A stretch of 64,000 bases of DNA from UTCFX2 sp002050125. Lineage in GTDB: Bacteria > Chloroflexota > Anaerolineae > Anaerolineales > UBA4823. This document shows, piece by piece, positions 16,307 to 24,844 of this stretch (position 1 is its first letter; each line of letters starts with the position of its first letter). The stretch covers positions 496,001-560,000 of the forward strand of contig JAOSJQ010000001.1 of NCBI GenBank assembly GCA_027494035.1, written 5' to 3'. The notes under the pieces were generated by a model that saw only the letters and a program-made list of their open reading frames with translations, did no database searches and was not told where the DNA came from. Both the position numbers and the translations under genes were made by a program.

Positions 16307-18469
16307 ATGATCTTACCTGAGCGACAAGTCTCGACCACCTGTCCGTACTGCGGCGTGGGCTGCAACCTGAACCTGCATTTGAAAGACGATTACATCTTCA
16401 GGGTTACCTCTCCGTTTGACAACGTGGTGAACAAGGGCAATTTATGCGTCAAGGGTCGTTTTGGCTACGACTTTATCTATCATCCCAAGCGCGTCACGAC
16501 GCCGCTCGTCCGCCGCACCCCGCAGGTCGCCGGCGAGCGCACCCAGGCTTTCGACCTGTCCGAGTGGCAGCAAATCTCCTGGGATGAGGCGCTCGACCTG
16601 ATCGCCGACCGGCTGATCGAGATTTATAAACGGGATGGGTCAGGCGCCCTCGCCGCCTATTTGTGCGCCAAAGCCACCAACGAGGACAATTACCTGCTCC
16701 AGAAGCTCTATCGTTCGCTTTTCCGCACCAACAACATCGATCACTGCACCCGCCTTTGTCACGCCGGCTCGGTCGTCGCCCTGCAATCGGCGGTCGGATC
16801 CTCCGCGATGAGCAACACCGCCGCCGAGGTGATCTACAACGACGTGTTTATCGTCACCGGCTCGAACACCGCCGAAAACCACCCGATCATCGCCCTGCAA
16901 ATGAAAGCCGCCGTCAGACAGCACGGGGCAAAGATGATCGTGATCGATCCGCGCCGCCTGGAACTGGTCGACTTCGCCGAGCTTTGGCTTCCGCTCAAGC
17001 CCGGGACGAACGTGCCGGTGTTCAGCGCGATGGCAAATGTGATCATCGAGGAGGGGCTGGTCAATCACAAGTTTATCGAACAGCGCACCGAAGGTTATGA
17101 CGAATTCCGCCGTTCGATCGAGCCTTTCACCCCGGGGTTTGCCGAGTCGGTCAGCGGCGTGGAGAGCGAGCTGATCCGCAAAGCTGCCAGGCTGTACGCC
17201 GGCGCTGAACGCGCCGCCATCTACTGGGGCATGGGGATCTCGCAGCTTTCGCACGGCACCGCCAGCGCCCTGGCGCTGATCCACCTGGCGTTCTTGACCG
17301 GTCATATTGGGCGCCGCGGTACCGGCTTGAACCCGCTGCGCGGGCAGAACAACGTGCAGGGCTCCTCGGACATGGGCGGCATGCCCTTCCACTACCCCGG
17401 ATATATGCGCGTCGACGACCCCAATAACGCCGCCCACTGGGAAAAAGCCTGGAACCAGCCGCTGGACAGCCTGAACCGCCAGTTAGGCTTGACCACCACC
17501 GAAATCTTGAGCCACGCCCACCCCGGCGGGGTGCGGGCGCTCTACATTATGGGCGAAAACCCGATGATGAGCGAGCCAAATCTCAACCTCACGCGCCACC
17601 ACATGCAGCAGTTGGAGTTTCTGGTGGCTCAAGACCTGTTTATCAATGAGTCCGGCGCTTTTGCCGATGTATTCCTGCCAGCGGTTTCCTGGGCGGAAAA
17701 AGAAGGTACGTTCACCAACACCGACCGGCGCGTCCAGCGCGTGCGCCAAGCGTTGGCGCCGCGCGGCGATTCCCGCCCCGACTGGCAGATCATTTGCGAG
17801 CTGGCGCAGCGCATCGAACTCCGTCTCGGGCGGACTTACCGCGCCGGCTGGGACTACGCGCACCCATCGGAGGTCATGCAAGAGATTGCCCACAACGTGC
17901 CGGAGTTTGCCGGCGTCAGTTATGCGCGCCTGGAGCAGGGCGGGCTGCAAACGCCGGTGTGGGACGAGAACCACCCCGGTACGCCCTACCTGTTCGCAGA
18001 GCGCTTCCCTCGCGGGCGCGGCAAGTTTCACCATTTGGAATACGTTCCGGCGGTCGAACAGCCCGACGACGAATACCCGTTTATCCTCACCACCGGGCGG
18101 GTGCTGGAGCACTGGCACGGCGGCACGCTGTCCCGTCACTCCCAGCTTGACGAGTTGTATCCCGAAGCGCTGGCGCAGATCAGCCCGGTGGATGCCGCCA
18201 TGTTGGGCGTCGCCGACGGCATGCCGGTGCGGGTCTGCTCGCGCCGCGGCGAGGTCGTCCTGCGCGCCTCGGTGAGCGAAAAGAACAGCGCGGGGGTCGT
18301 GTTTATTGCCTTCCACTTCGCCGAAGCCGCCGCTAACTTGCTCACCACCGACGCGCTGGACCCCCAGGCGCGCATCCCCGAATTCAAAGCCTGCGCCGTT
18401 CAGGTGTTTCCGGTGCGCGAAGATGAGCTCCCCAACCCTGAACGCCAGGTCAGCCGGGGCAGATACTGA
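16307..18469 (+). CDS. fdhA: formate dehydrogenase alpha subunit (molybdopterin oxidoreductase)
   Basis: 720 residues from ATG 16307 (GTGAGG 5 nt upstream). It oxidises formate to CO2 or runs in reverse. The N-terminal [4Fe-4S] cluster is ligated by C12, C15, C19 and C47 ('CPYCGVGC', 'GNLCVKG'). The metal ligand is C151, followed by H152, in 'TRLCHAGS'; the codon is TGT, so this is a Cys and not a Sec enzyme. Bis-MGD-binding motifs include 'TGSNTAENHP', 'GHIGRRGTGLNPLRGQNNVQ' and 'TGRVLEHWH'. The extended ferredoxin N-terminus of FdsA/FdhF2 is missing and is instead encoded by the separate gene at 14701. Cytoplasmic; no Tat signal. Confidence 0.93.
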   Translation: MILPERQVSTTCPYCGVGCNLNLHLKDDYIFRVTSPFDNVVNKGNLCVKGRFGYDFIYHPKRVTTPLVRRTPQVAGERTQAFDLSEWQQISWDEALDLIADRLIEIYKRDGSGALAAYLCAKATNEDNYLLQKLYRSLFRTNNIDHCTRLCHAGSVVALQSAVGSSAMSNTAAEVIYNDVFIVTGSNTAENHPIIALQMKAAVRQHGAKMIVIDPRRLELVDFAELWLPLKPGTNVPVFSAMANVIIEEGLVNHKFIEQRTEGYDEFRRSIEPFTPGFAESVSGVESELIRKAARLYAGAERAAIYWGMGISQLSHGTASALALIHLAFLTGHIGRRGTGLNPLRGQNNVQGSSDMGGMPFHYPGYMRVDDPNNAAHWEKAWNQPLDSLNRQLGLTTTEILSHAHPGGVRALYIMGENPMMSEPNLNLTRHHMQQLEFLVAQDLFINESGAFADVFLPAVSWAEKEGTFTNTDRRVQRVRQALAPRGDSRPDWQIICELAQRIELRLGRTYRAGWDYAHPSEVMQEIAHNVPEFAGVSYARLEQGGLQTPVWDENHPGTPYLFAERFPRGRGKFHHLEYVPAVEQPDDEYPFILTTGRVLEHWHGGTLSRHSQLDELYPEALAQISPVDAAMLGVADGMPVRVCSRRGEVVLRASVSEKNSAGVVFIAFHFAEAAANLLTTDALDPQARIPEFKACAVQVFPVREDELPNPERQVSRGRY

Positions 18470-18545
18470 ACCACGCTTTTTAATCCATTGATCACCGGGT
18501 TTTGTTGATACCGCGGGTATAATGCGTCGCGGAGCATGATCAACG

Positions 18546-19798
18546 ATGAAAAGCTACCTTGCAGGGCTGGGTTCGCTGGCGGTCCTGACATTACTATCCG
18601 CGTGCAGCCTTTTCCCCCGCTTCCGGGCGCGGCGCCTGCAAATAACCCTGGAACCCCGACCACCGATCCGGGCGCCCCGCCGGCGCTGGTCGATACGGTC
18701 TTCTCCGCCTACGCTTTTGTGGATGCGAACGCCAACGGACGCCTGGATGAGGCGGATCCTCCCCTCGAAGGCGCCGCCTTCACCGCTCTGGGTTTTGGCG
18801 ATACGACCAACGCCGATGGCTACGCGATGATCCTCATCCCGTCTCAATGGGACGAACCCGTGACCGCCCGCATGGCTCCCCCGCCGGGCAGCCAATATGC
18901 CCCGATCGGCTCACAGGAAGTGACCCTGCAAAACGGCGTTCGCAACCAGGCTACGTTCTTTTTCGCCCCGCCTCCCGGCGCATCTCCCACCAATACCCCG
19001 GTGCAAATCGACCTGGTGTACTGCACCGCCTCCGACGGGGTCAAGCTCACCATGGACCTCTACCGCCCCGCGCAAGCCAGCGCCCCGGCGCCGCTGGTCG
19101 TTTACATCCACGGCGGAGGCTGGACCGGCGGGGACAAGAGCGATGGGGTTGGATTGATCTTCAAAGAAGAGCTGACGCGGCGCGGTTACGCCTACGCGTC
19201 GATCAACTATCGTCTCGCGCCGAAGTACACCTTTCCGGCTCCGATCGAGGATGTGAAATGCGCCATCCGCCACCTGCGCGCCAACGCCGAAAAATACGAC
19301 ATAGACCCACAGCGCATCGGCGTGATCGGCGGCAGCGCCGGAGGACATCTCGCGGCTCTGTTGGGCGTTTCGGATGCCCAGGCTGGTTGGGATACGGGTG
19401 AATACCTCGACCAGTCCAGCCGGGTACAGGCGGTGGTCGATCTGTACGGGCCGGCGGATCTGCGGGTCATGCTGGCTCAATCCCCGCTCAAGTACGCCCT
19501 GCAGGTCTTTGGCGCGGCCTCCAACCAGGATCCGGTTCTGGATGTGTATAGCCCGGTCACTTATATCAGTCCGGACGATCCGCCGTTTCTGATCATGCAC
19601 GGCGACCTCGACGAGGTGGTTCCGCTCGCCCAATCCGAAATCCTTTACGATCGCTTAAAAAACGGCGGAGTCCCGGCTGAGCTGGTGATCGTCAAAAACG
19701 CCGGGCACAGCTTCCAATCCGAAGGCGACCCAATCGAACCGGACTTTCCCACCCTGTTCCAGATGGTGGGTGACTTTTTCGACCGTTATCTCAGGTGA
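18546..19798 (+). pseudogene. alpha/beta-hydrolase esterase lipoprotein with one-base frameshift
   Basis: The signal peptide and lipobox ('LAVLTLLSAC') start at ATG 18546. The remainder is one base out of frame after the TTTTCCCCC tract (18610-18618). One additional base there joins 'CSLFP' to 'PLPGAAP' and gives about 417 residues. After a linker and a SdrD/Cna-B-like segment ('YAFVDANANGRLDEADPPLE') comes a BD-FAE-type hydrolase domain: oxyanion motif 'VYIHGGGWTGG', nucleophile elbow 'GGSAGGHLAALLG', acid in 'HGDLDEVVP', and 'NAGHSF' with the catalytic His. Probably a surface-anchored carboxylesterase. TATAAT at 18518-18523 may be its -10. Its end overlaps the convergent SpoU gene by 8 bp. 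Confidence 0.8.
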
Positions 19799-20588
19799 CC
19801 TGTTCCAGCATCGCGTAAAGCAAAACCCCCGCCGCGACTGCCAGGTTCAAAGACGAAGCCCGGCCGCGCATCGGCAGGCTGACAATTTCAGCGCAAACGC
19901 CGCGCTGTACTTCACTCAACCCTTTGCGTTCACTGCCAAGCAGCAAAATGGACGGTCGGCGGTAGGGTATCAACGCACGATAATCGCGCCCGCCTTTGGC
20001 TGAGCTTCCATAAATAGTATAACCTTCCCCCTCTGCCCACTTCCGGAACGCTTCAAAATCCGTCTGGATCACCGGGCGCCAGAAGAGCGTCCCCATGCTG
20101 GCGCGCACGGCAGCCGGGTGATAGGGGTCAACGCCCCCATCCAGCAGGATCAACCCGCTTGCGTCGACCGCGTCGATGGTACGCAACACTGCGCCGACGT
20201 TGCCCGGATCCTGCGGGGCGACCAGCGCTACTCCCCGGGCGAAATTCCCCGCGCCGTAATCCTCCAGCGTTTCCTGACGCTGGCGCAGCACTGCCAGGAT
20301 GCCCTGCGGATTCTCTTTTTCCCCGATGGTCTCGAAAGCGGCGGAGGCGACTGCGTAGACCGGGATGCCCGCCCCAGACGCCCGCTCGACCAGTTCCAAA
20401 CCGTACGGGCTTTTCAACCGCTCGGGGTCGAAGTACAGCTCTTCGATCGGCGCCCCGGCTTTCAGCGCCTCGCCGACATGACGGATCCCCTCCACAAAAA
20501 AGAGACGGGCCTCCTGCCTGTTCTTTCGCTGCTGAAGCGCCCGCACAAATTTCAACTTCGGGTTGCTGCGGCTTGTGATGCTTTCCAT
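19791..20588 (-). CDS. SpoU-family RNA 2'-O-methyltransferase
   Basis: 265 residues from ATG 20588. The N-terminal substrate-binding domain carries 'NRQEARLFFVEGIRHVGEAL'. The SPOUT catalytic domain has motif 1 'DPGNVGAVLRTIDAV', motif 2 'ILLLGSERKGL' and motif 3 'VSLPMRGRASSLNLAVAAGV', which form the knot and bind SAM. TrmH/RlmB-type enzymes methylate a ribose in tRNA or 23S rRNA; the target cannot be told from sequence. It starts 5 bp past the stop of the histidine kinase gene and is likely co-transcribed with it. Confidence 0.9.
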   Translation of the reverse strand: MESITSRSNPKLKFVRALQQRKNRQEARLFFVEGIRHVGEALKAGAPIEELYFDPERLKSPYGLELVERASGAGIPVYAVASAAFETIGEKENPQGILAVLRQRQETLEDYGAGNFARGVALVAPQDPGNVGAVLRTIDAVDASGLILLDGGVDPYHPAAVRASMGTLFWRPVIQTDFEAFRKWAEGEGYTIYGSSAKGGRDYRALIPYRRPSILLLGSERKGLSEVQRGVCAEIVSLPMRGRASSLNLAVAAGVLLYAMLEQVT

Positions 20589-20592
20589 CGCC

Positions 20593-22269
20593 TCATGCAC
20601 TGCGGCTCGGCACCCACGCCAGGACGGTCGTGCCGCCCCCAATCGTCGAAGTGATCTCAACGTCCCCGCCCACTTTGCGGGCGCGCGACTGCATGTTCGA
20701 AAGACCATGCCCCAACGCGGTATTGACCTTGTGCATATCGAAACCGCGCCCGTCATCCGAGACTTCCAACAACATGCGCTCGCACGCTGTCCACAGATGC
20801 ACTTCAGCATGTTGGGCGCGGGCGTGTTTGGCGATGTTCGCCAATGATTCCTGGCAAATGTGAAACAGCGCGGTCGCGTTCGGAGCTGGAAAATCTACCA
20901 ACCCATCTTCCGGCGCAACCAGCGTGGCGTGCGTAATGCAGTTCGCTTCGAATTCATCCACCAGGCGCTGCAACCCCTGCTTGAGGTCCTCCCCGTGAAA
21001 TTGGCGCGGCCGCAAGTCCAGGATGTACGCCCGGATATCGCGGATCGTGTTGTTCAGCGAATCAATCGATTCGGCAATCTTGTGCTGCACCGCATCCGGA
21101 TCGTCATTCATCGCCATTCTGGCATAATCCAGCGCTAGCCCCACCCCGTAAATCGACTGGATGATCCCGTCGTGCAAATCCATCCCGATCCGCTCGCGCT
21201 CCTCCAACACCGCCAGCCGGCGCGATTGACGGTTCAGATGCGTGTTTTCGATCGTGATTCCAGCCCAGGAGCCAATCGCGTTGAGCATATTCAGCTCGCG
21301 CTCGTCCAGGTCGCGATTCTGCCGCGTTGCGGCGCTCATCACCCCCACTACTTTCCCTCTTGAAACCAGCGGGATGCAAACGATAAACTGGAACCCAGCT
21401 TCCAGCACTTCGTGACGCAAAAAACGCATATCCTCGCGCAGGTTTCGGCTAACCAGCATCTTGCCGGTAGAAGCCACCATCCCAATGAAGCCCTGCCCCA
21501 CCCTGAAGCGATCTACACTTGAAAAAGCCTCCTCGTAATCGCCGTGGTGCAAGGCAAGATAGAGTTCCTGCTGGTCTTCATCCCTCAGAAAGATTTCACC
21601 GACCTCGACTGAAAGATAGTCCAGCACCAGGTTGAGCGTCTTTTCCAAAATATCGTCGATCTCGAGCGAGCTGGTCAGGGTCGCGGCGACCTCATTGAGC
21701 AGCTTCAAGTCTTCGTTGCGGAGCAGCAGCTCTTCGTCGCGTCGCACAAGCTGGTTGTAAAGCTGAGCGTTGGTGATTGCCACCGCCGCATAAGCCGCCA
21801 GCGTCTCCAGCACCCGTTCGTCTTGTTCGGTAAATTCATGGTAACCAATCTTGTTGGTCAGGTAGATCTGCCCAAGCTGTCTTTCCCCCTGCAAAATCGG
21901 AACGCCCAGGAAGGAATGCATCTGCGGATGATTGGCTGGGAAGCCAATGCTGCGCGGGTCCTCGCTGATCTCGCGGATGCGCACGGCGGATCTTTCCTGC
22001 CACATTGCGCCCAACAGCCCGCGCCCGACCGGAGGGTGGGAAATGCGCGCAATTTCAGCCGGGGTCATCCCAATGGGGATGAACTGCACCAGATCGCCAT
22101 CCTCGTCCACCACGCCCAGCGCGGCATATTCAGCGCCCACCTGCTCGCGCGCCAGTTGGGCAATCCGTTCCAACACATTTTCCAGGGATAAATCGCTGAC
22201 CAGTTCCAGGCTAGCCAGATGTAACGCCGCTAAACGCTCCTCTAATTCCTCACGCGATAATATTTCCAT
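20593..22269 (-). CDS. GAF-GAF sensor histidine kinase (NarL-class, HisKA_3)
   Basis: 558 residues without membrane segments, so cytoplasmic. Two GAF domains (about 20-170 and 190-345) sense a small ligand or redox state. The dimerisation/phosphoacceptor segment is 'ERERIGMDLHDGIIQSIYGV', with the phospho-His before Asp. The HATPase_c domain has an N-box 'ESLANIAKHARA' and G-boxes 'VSDDGRGFD' and 'GHGLSNMQSRA'. The partner would be a LuxR/NarL-type regulator; none is adjacent, so it is an orphan kinase here. Confidence 0.92.
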   Translation of the reverse strand: MEILSREELEERLAALHLASLELVSDLSLENVLERIAQLAREQVGAEYAALGVVDEDGDLVQFIPIGMTPAEIARISHPPVGRGLLGAMWQERSAVRIREISEDPRSIGFPANHPQMHSFLGVPILQGERQLGQIYLTNKIGYHEFTEQDERVLETLAAYAAVAITNAQLYNQLVRRDEELLLRNEDLKLLNEVAATLTSSLEIDDILEKTLNLVLDYLSVEVGEIFLRDEDQQELYLALHHGDYEEAFSSVDRFRVGQGFIGMVASTGKMLVSRNLREDMRFLRHEVLEAGFQFIVCIPLVSRGKVVGVMSAATRQNRDLDERELNMLNAIGSWAGITIENTHLNRQSRRLAVLEERERIGMDLHDGIIQSIYGVGLALDYARMAMNDDPDAVQHKIAESIDSLNNTIRDIRAYILDLRPRQFHGEDLKQGLQRLVDEFEANCITHATLVAPEDGLVDFPAPNATALFHICQESLANIAKHARAQHAEVHLWTACERMLLEVSDDGRGFDMHKVNTALGHGLSNMQSRARKVGGDVEITSTIGGGTTVLAWVPSRSA

Positions 22270-22384
22270 TTCATCTTCTCTTATCGGATTGATTTTACCC
22301 TATTTTGTACGAGGTTGATAGCTTTTGCCAGCCCGCTGTGGATATAAATAGGGTGTTTCGATGATACGCCCATCTGGAGGTGCT

Positions 22385-23677
22385 ATGGAAGAGAGCGAAA
22401 AGGGGTCGCGCATCAGCGGTTTTTATAAACTCAGCATCCAAGAGCGGCTCGCGGAGCTAAACCGGCGGGTTGGGCTGGCTGCGGATGAACTTGCCGCGCT
22501 GAGCGGTTCGGCTGGCTTACGTCTCGAGCAGGCGGACCACATGATCGAGAACGTCGCGGGCGTTTACGCCTTGCCCCTGGGAATTGCGCTGAACTTCAAA
22601 ATCAACGGGCAGGACGTCCTCGTGCCGATGGCAATCGAAGAACCTTCCGTGGTTGCCGGCGCCTCCTTCATGGCGCGGCTTGCCCGCGCTGGCGGCGGGT
22701 TCAGCGCCAGCGTCACGCCGCCCGAAATGATTGCCCAGATCCAAATCCTCGATTCAGCCGACCTGCCCTCGGCGCGCTTGGCGATCCTCGAAACCAAATC
22801 CGCCTTGCTCGCCGAGGCGCTGGAGATCGACCCGGTGCTGAAGCTGCTAGGCGGGGGGCCGCGCGATCTTGAAGTCCGCCTGATCGATGATTCGCCCATC
22901 GGTCCCTTTCTGGTCGTGCATTTGATCTTCGACGTGCGCGACGCCATGGGAGCAAACGCGGTGAACACCGCCGCCGAACGCCTGGCGCCCCGTCTGGCGC
23001 AGCTCAGCGGGGGCCGCGTCCACTTGCGCATCCTCTCCAACCTGGCAGACCGCCGCCTGGCAAGGGCGCGCTGCACCATCCCGCTCAGCGAACTGGCTTT
23101 CGAGGGTTACAGCGCCCAGGAAGTGCGCGATGGCATCATCGCCGCCTGGGCGTTTGCCGCCGCCGACCCTTACCGCGCCGCCACCCACAACAAGGGCATC
23201 ATGAACGGCGTGGATGCGGTGGTGATCGCCACCGGGAACGACTGGCGAGCGGTGGAAGCCGGGGCGCATGCTTTTGCCGCGCGAAACGGTCGCTACACCG
23301 CGCTTTCCGCCTGGGGGAAAGACGCGCAGGGAAACCTGGTGGGCAGCCTGGAAATGCCGATGGCGGTGGGGATCGTCGGCGGCGCTACCCGCGTACACCC
23401 AGCCGCGCAGGCGAATCTCAAGCTGATGGGGGTGGAAAGCGCTGCCCGCCTGGCTGAAATCATCGTCTCGGTCGGTCTGGCGCAAAATCTGGCGGCGCTG
23501 CGGGCGCTCGCTACTGAAGGCATCCAGCGCGGCCACATGGGCTTGCACGCCCGCCAGGTCGCCATCGCAGCCGGCGCTCAGGGCGAGCAGATCGAACGGC
23601 TGGCTGAGCAGATGGTCGCGGAGAAACTGGTCCGCATCGACCGCGCGCAGGAGATCTTGAAATCCTGGCAACCCTGA
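22385..23677 (+). CDS. mvaA: class II (degradative-type) HMG-CoA reductase
   Basis: 430 residues from ATG 22385 with GGAGG 4 nt upstream. Interconverts HMG-CoA and mevalonate. Signatures: 'MIENVAGVYALPLGIALNF', 'AIEEPSVVAGAS' with the catalytic Glu (85/86), 'DAMGANAVNT', and 'GIMNGVDAVVIATGNDWRAVEAGAHAFA' region for the active-site Lys/Asp. Length and motifs match the Pseudomonas mevalonii class. Because an HMG-CoA synthase gene follows, a biosynthetic role (mevalonate for isoprenoids) is more likely than degradation. A terminator overlaps its 3' end. Confidence 0.94.
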   Translation: MEESEKGSRISGFYKLSIQERLAELNRRVGLAADELAALSGSAGLRLEQADHMIENVAGVYALPLGIALNFKINGQDVLVPMAIEEPSVVAGASFMARLARAGGGFSASVTPPEMIAQIQILDSADLPSARLAILETKSALLAEALEIDPVLKLLGGGPRDLEVRLIDDSPIGPFLVVHLIFDVRDAMGANAVNTAAERLAPRLAQLSGGRVHLRILSNLADRRLARARCTIPLSELAFEGYSAQEVRDGIIAAWAFAAADPYRAATHNKGIMNGVDAVVIATGNDWRAVEAGAHAFAARNGRYTALSAWGKDAQGNLVGSLEMPMAVGIVGGATRVHPAAQANLKLMGVESAARLAEIIVSVGLAQNLAALRALATEGIQRGHMGLHARQVAIAAGAQGEQIERLAEQMVAEKLVRIDRAQEILKSWQP

Positions 23678-23698
23678 CCTCGATGCGCCAGGATTTTT
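23661..23698 (+). terminator. terminator overlapping the end of mvaA
   Basis: Perfect 9-bp stem AATCCTGGC / GCCAGGATT, 17-nt loop, then a T-run ending at 23698. The first arm lies within the last codons of mvaA. It should reduce read-through into the HMG-CoA synthase gene. Confidence 0.7.
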
Positions 23699-23708
23699 GT
23701 TTCGTTTT

Positions 23709-23737
23709 TTGATGTTCAGGCAATCATTCAACAATAT
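23709..23737 (+). promoter_or_regulatory. possible promoter of the HMG-CoA synthase block
   Basis: TTGATG (23709-23714) and CAATAT (23732-23737) at 17-bp spacing. The -10 is weak. Position after the mvaA terminator and 18 bp before the ATG makes it plausible. Confidence 0.4.
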
Positions 23738-23754
23738 TCTACACAGGTGAATAC

Positions 23755-24831
23755 ATGGATCACAACCACAATGAAAACCTCTTGCTAAAACCAAACCGCC
23801 CGGTGGGCATCTCCGGTTACGGCGCGTACGTGCCGCGCTACCGCCTGCCCGCCAGCGAGGTTGCGCGCATCTGGACCGACAGCCAGGGCAGCCTGCCGAT
23901 CAAGGAGAAATCGGTGCCGGGTCTGGACGAAGACGTCGCGACGATGTCCATCGAAGCCGCCCGCAACGCCATGCAGCGCGCCGGGGTGCCCCCCAGCCGG
24001 GTGCGTGCGGTGTGGGTCGGCTCGGAATCGCACCCCTACGCCGTAAAACCCACCTCCACGCTGGTCGCCGAGGCGATCGGCGCTGTTCCAAACGTGCAGG
24101 CTGCCGACTGGCAGTTTGCCTGCAAAGCCGGCACGGAGGCGATGGTCGCCGCGATCGGTTTTGTCGGCTCCGGCATGGCGGATTACGCCCTGGCGATCGG
24201 GATGGACACCGCCCAGGGGCGCCCGGGCGACGCTCTCGAATACACCGCCGGCGCAGGCGGGGCGGCTTTTCTGCTCGGTCCAGCTGAGGACTCCCTGGCG
24301 GTCATCGAAGCCACCTATTCTTACGTCACCGACACGCCCGACTTCTGGCGCAGACCGTATGCCAAATATCCCGAGCACGGTCAGCGTTTTACGGGCGAGC
24401 CAGCCTATTTCACTCACATCATCGAAGCCGGCAACGCGCTGATGCAGGCGACGCACACCACTGCCCAGGACTACCAATACGCCGTCTTTCACCAGCCGAA
24501 TACAAAATTCCCGCAGCGCGCCGCTCAGATGCTCGGCTTTCAAAAAGAGCAGATCCAAACCGGCTTGCTAGTGCCGTTGATCGGCAACACCTATGCCGGC
24601 GCCGCGATCATCGGTTTGACCGCGATCCTGGACATCGCTCAGCCGGGTGACCGCATTTTGATGGTTTCGTTCGGGTCGGGCGCCGGCTCGGACGCCTTCG
24701 CTCTCACCGTCACCGATGCGATCCGCGAACGGCGCGACCGCGCCCCGCACACCCAGGAGTACATCGCCCGCCGCACGCAGATCGATTATGCCCAGTACGC
24801 CCGCATGCGCGGCAAACTGGTCATGAAATAA
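23755..24831 (+). CDS. hydroxymethylglutaryl-CoA synthase, archaeal type
   Basis: 358 residues; condenses acetyl-CoA with acetoacetyl-CoA. The fold is thiolase-like. The nucleophile is C123 in 'DWQFACKAGTEAM'; the general base Glu is in 'VGSESHPYAVKP'; the His is in 'YAVFHQPNTKFP'. It is shorter than eukaryotic/Gram-positive HMGCS and closest to the archaeal form. The following genes encode a thiolase-fold protein and a DUF35 zinc protein, the partners that form a channeling complex with this enzyme in archaea. Supplies HMG-CoA to the reductase encoded upstream. Confidence 0.93.
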   Translation: MDHNHNENLLLKPNRPVGISGYGAYVPRYRLPASEVARIWTDSQGSLPIKEKSVPGLDEDVATMSIEAARNAMQRAGVPPSRVRAVWVGSESHPYAVKPTSTLVAEAIGAVPNVQAADWQFACKAGTEAMVAAIGFVGSGMADYALAIGMDTAQGRPGDALEYTAGAGGAAFLLGPAEDSLAVIEATYSYVTDTPDFWRRPYAKYPEHGQRFTGEPAYFTHIIEAGNALMQATHTTAQDYQYAVFHQPNTKFPQRAAQMLGFQKEQIQTGLLVPLIGNTYAGAAIIGLTAILDIAQPGDRILMVSFGSGAGSDAFALTVTDAIRERRDRAPHTQEYIARRTQIDYAQYARMRGKLVMK

Positions 24832-24844
24832 GCGGAGCCGGATC

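Noticed and set aside
20589..20810. Extension of the SpoU methyltransferase to 20810
   Set aside because: The extra 74 residues overlap the HATPase domain of the histidine kinase in another frame and have no family resemblance.
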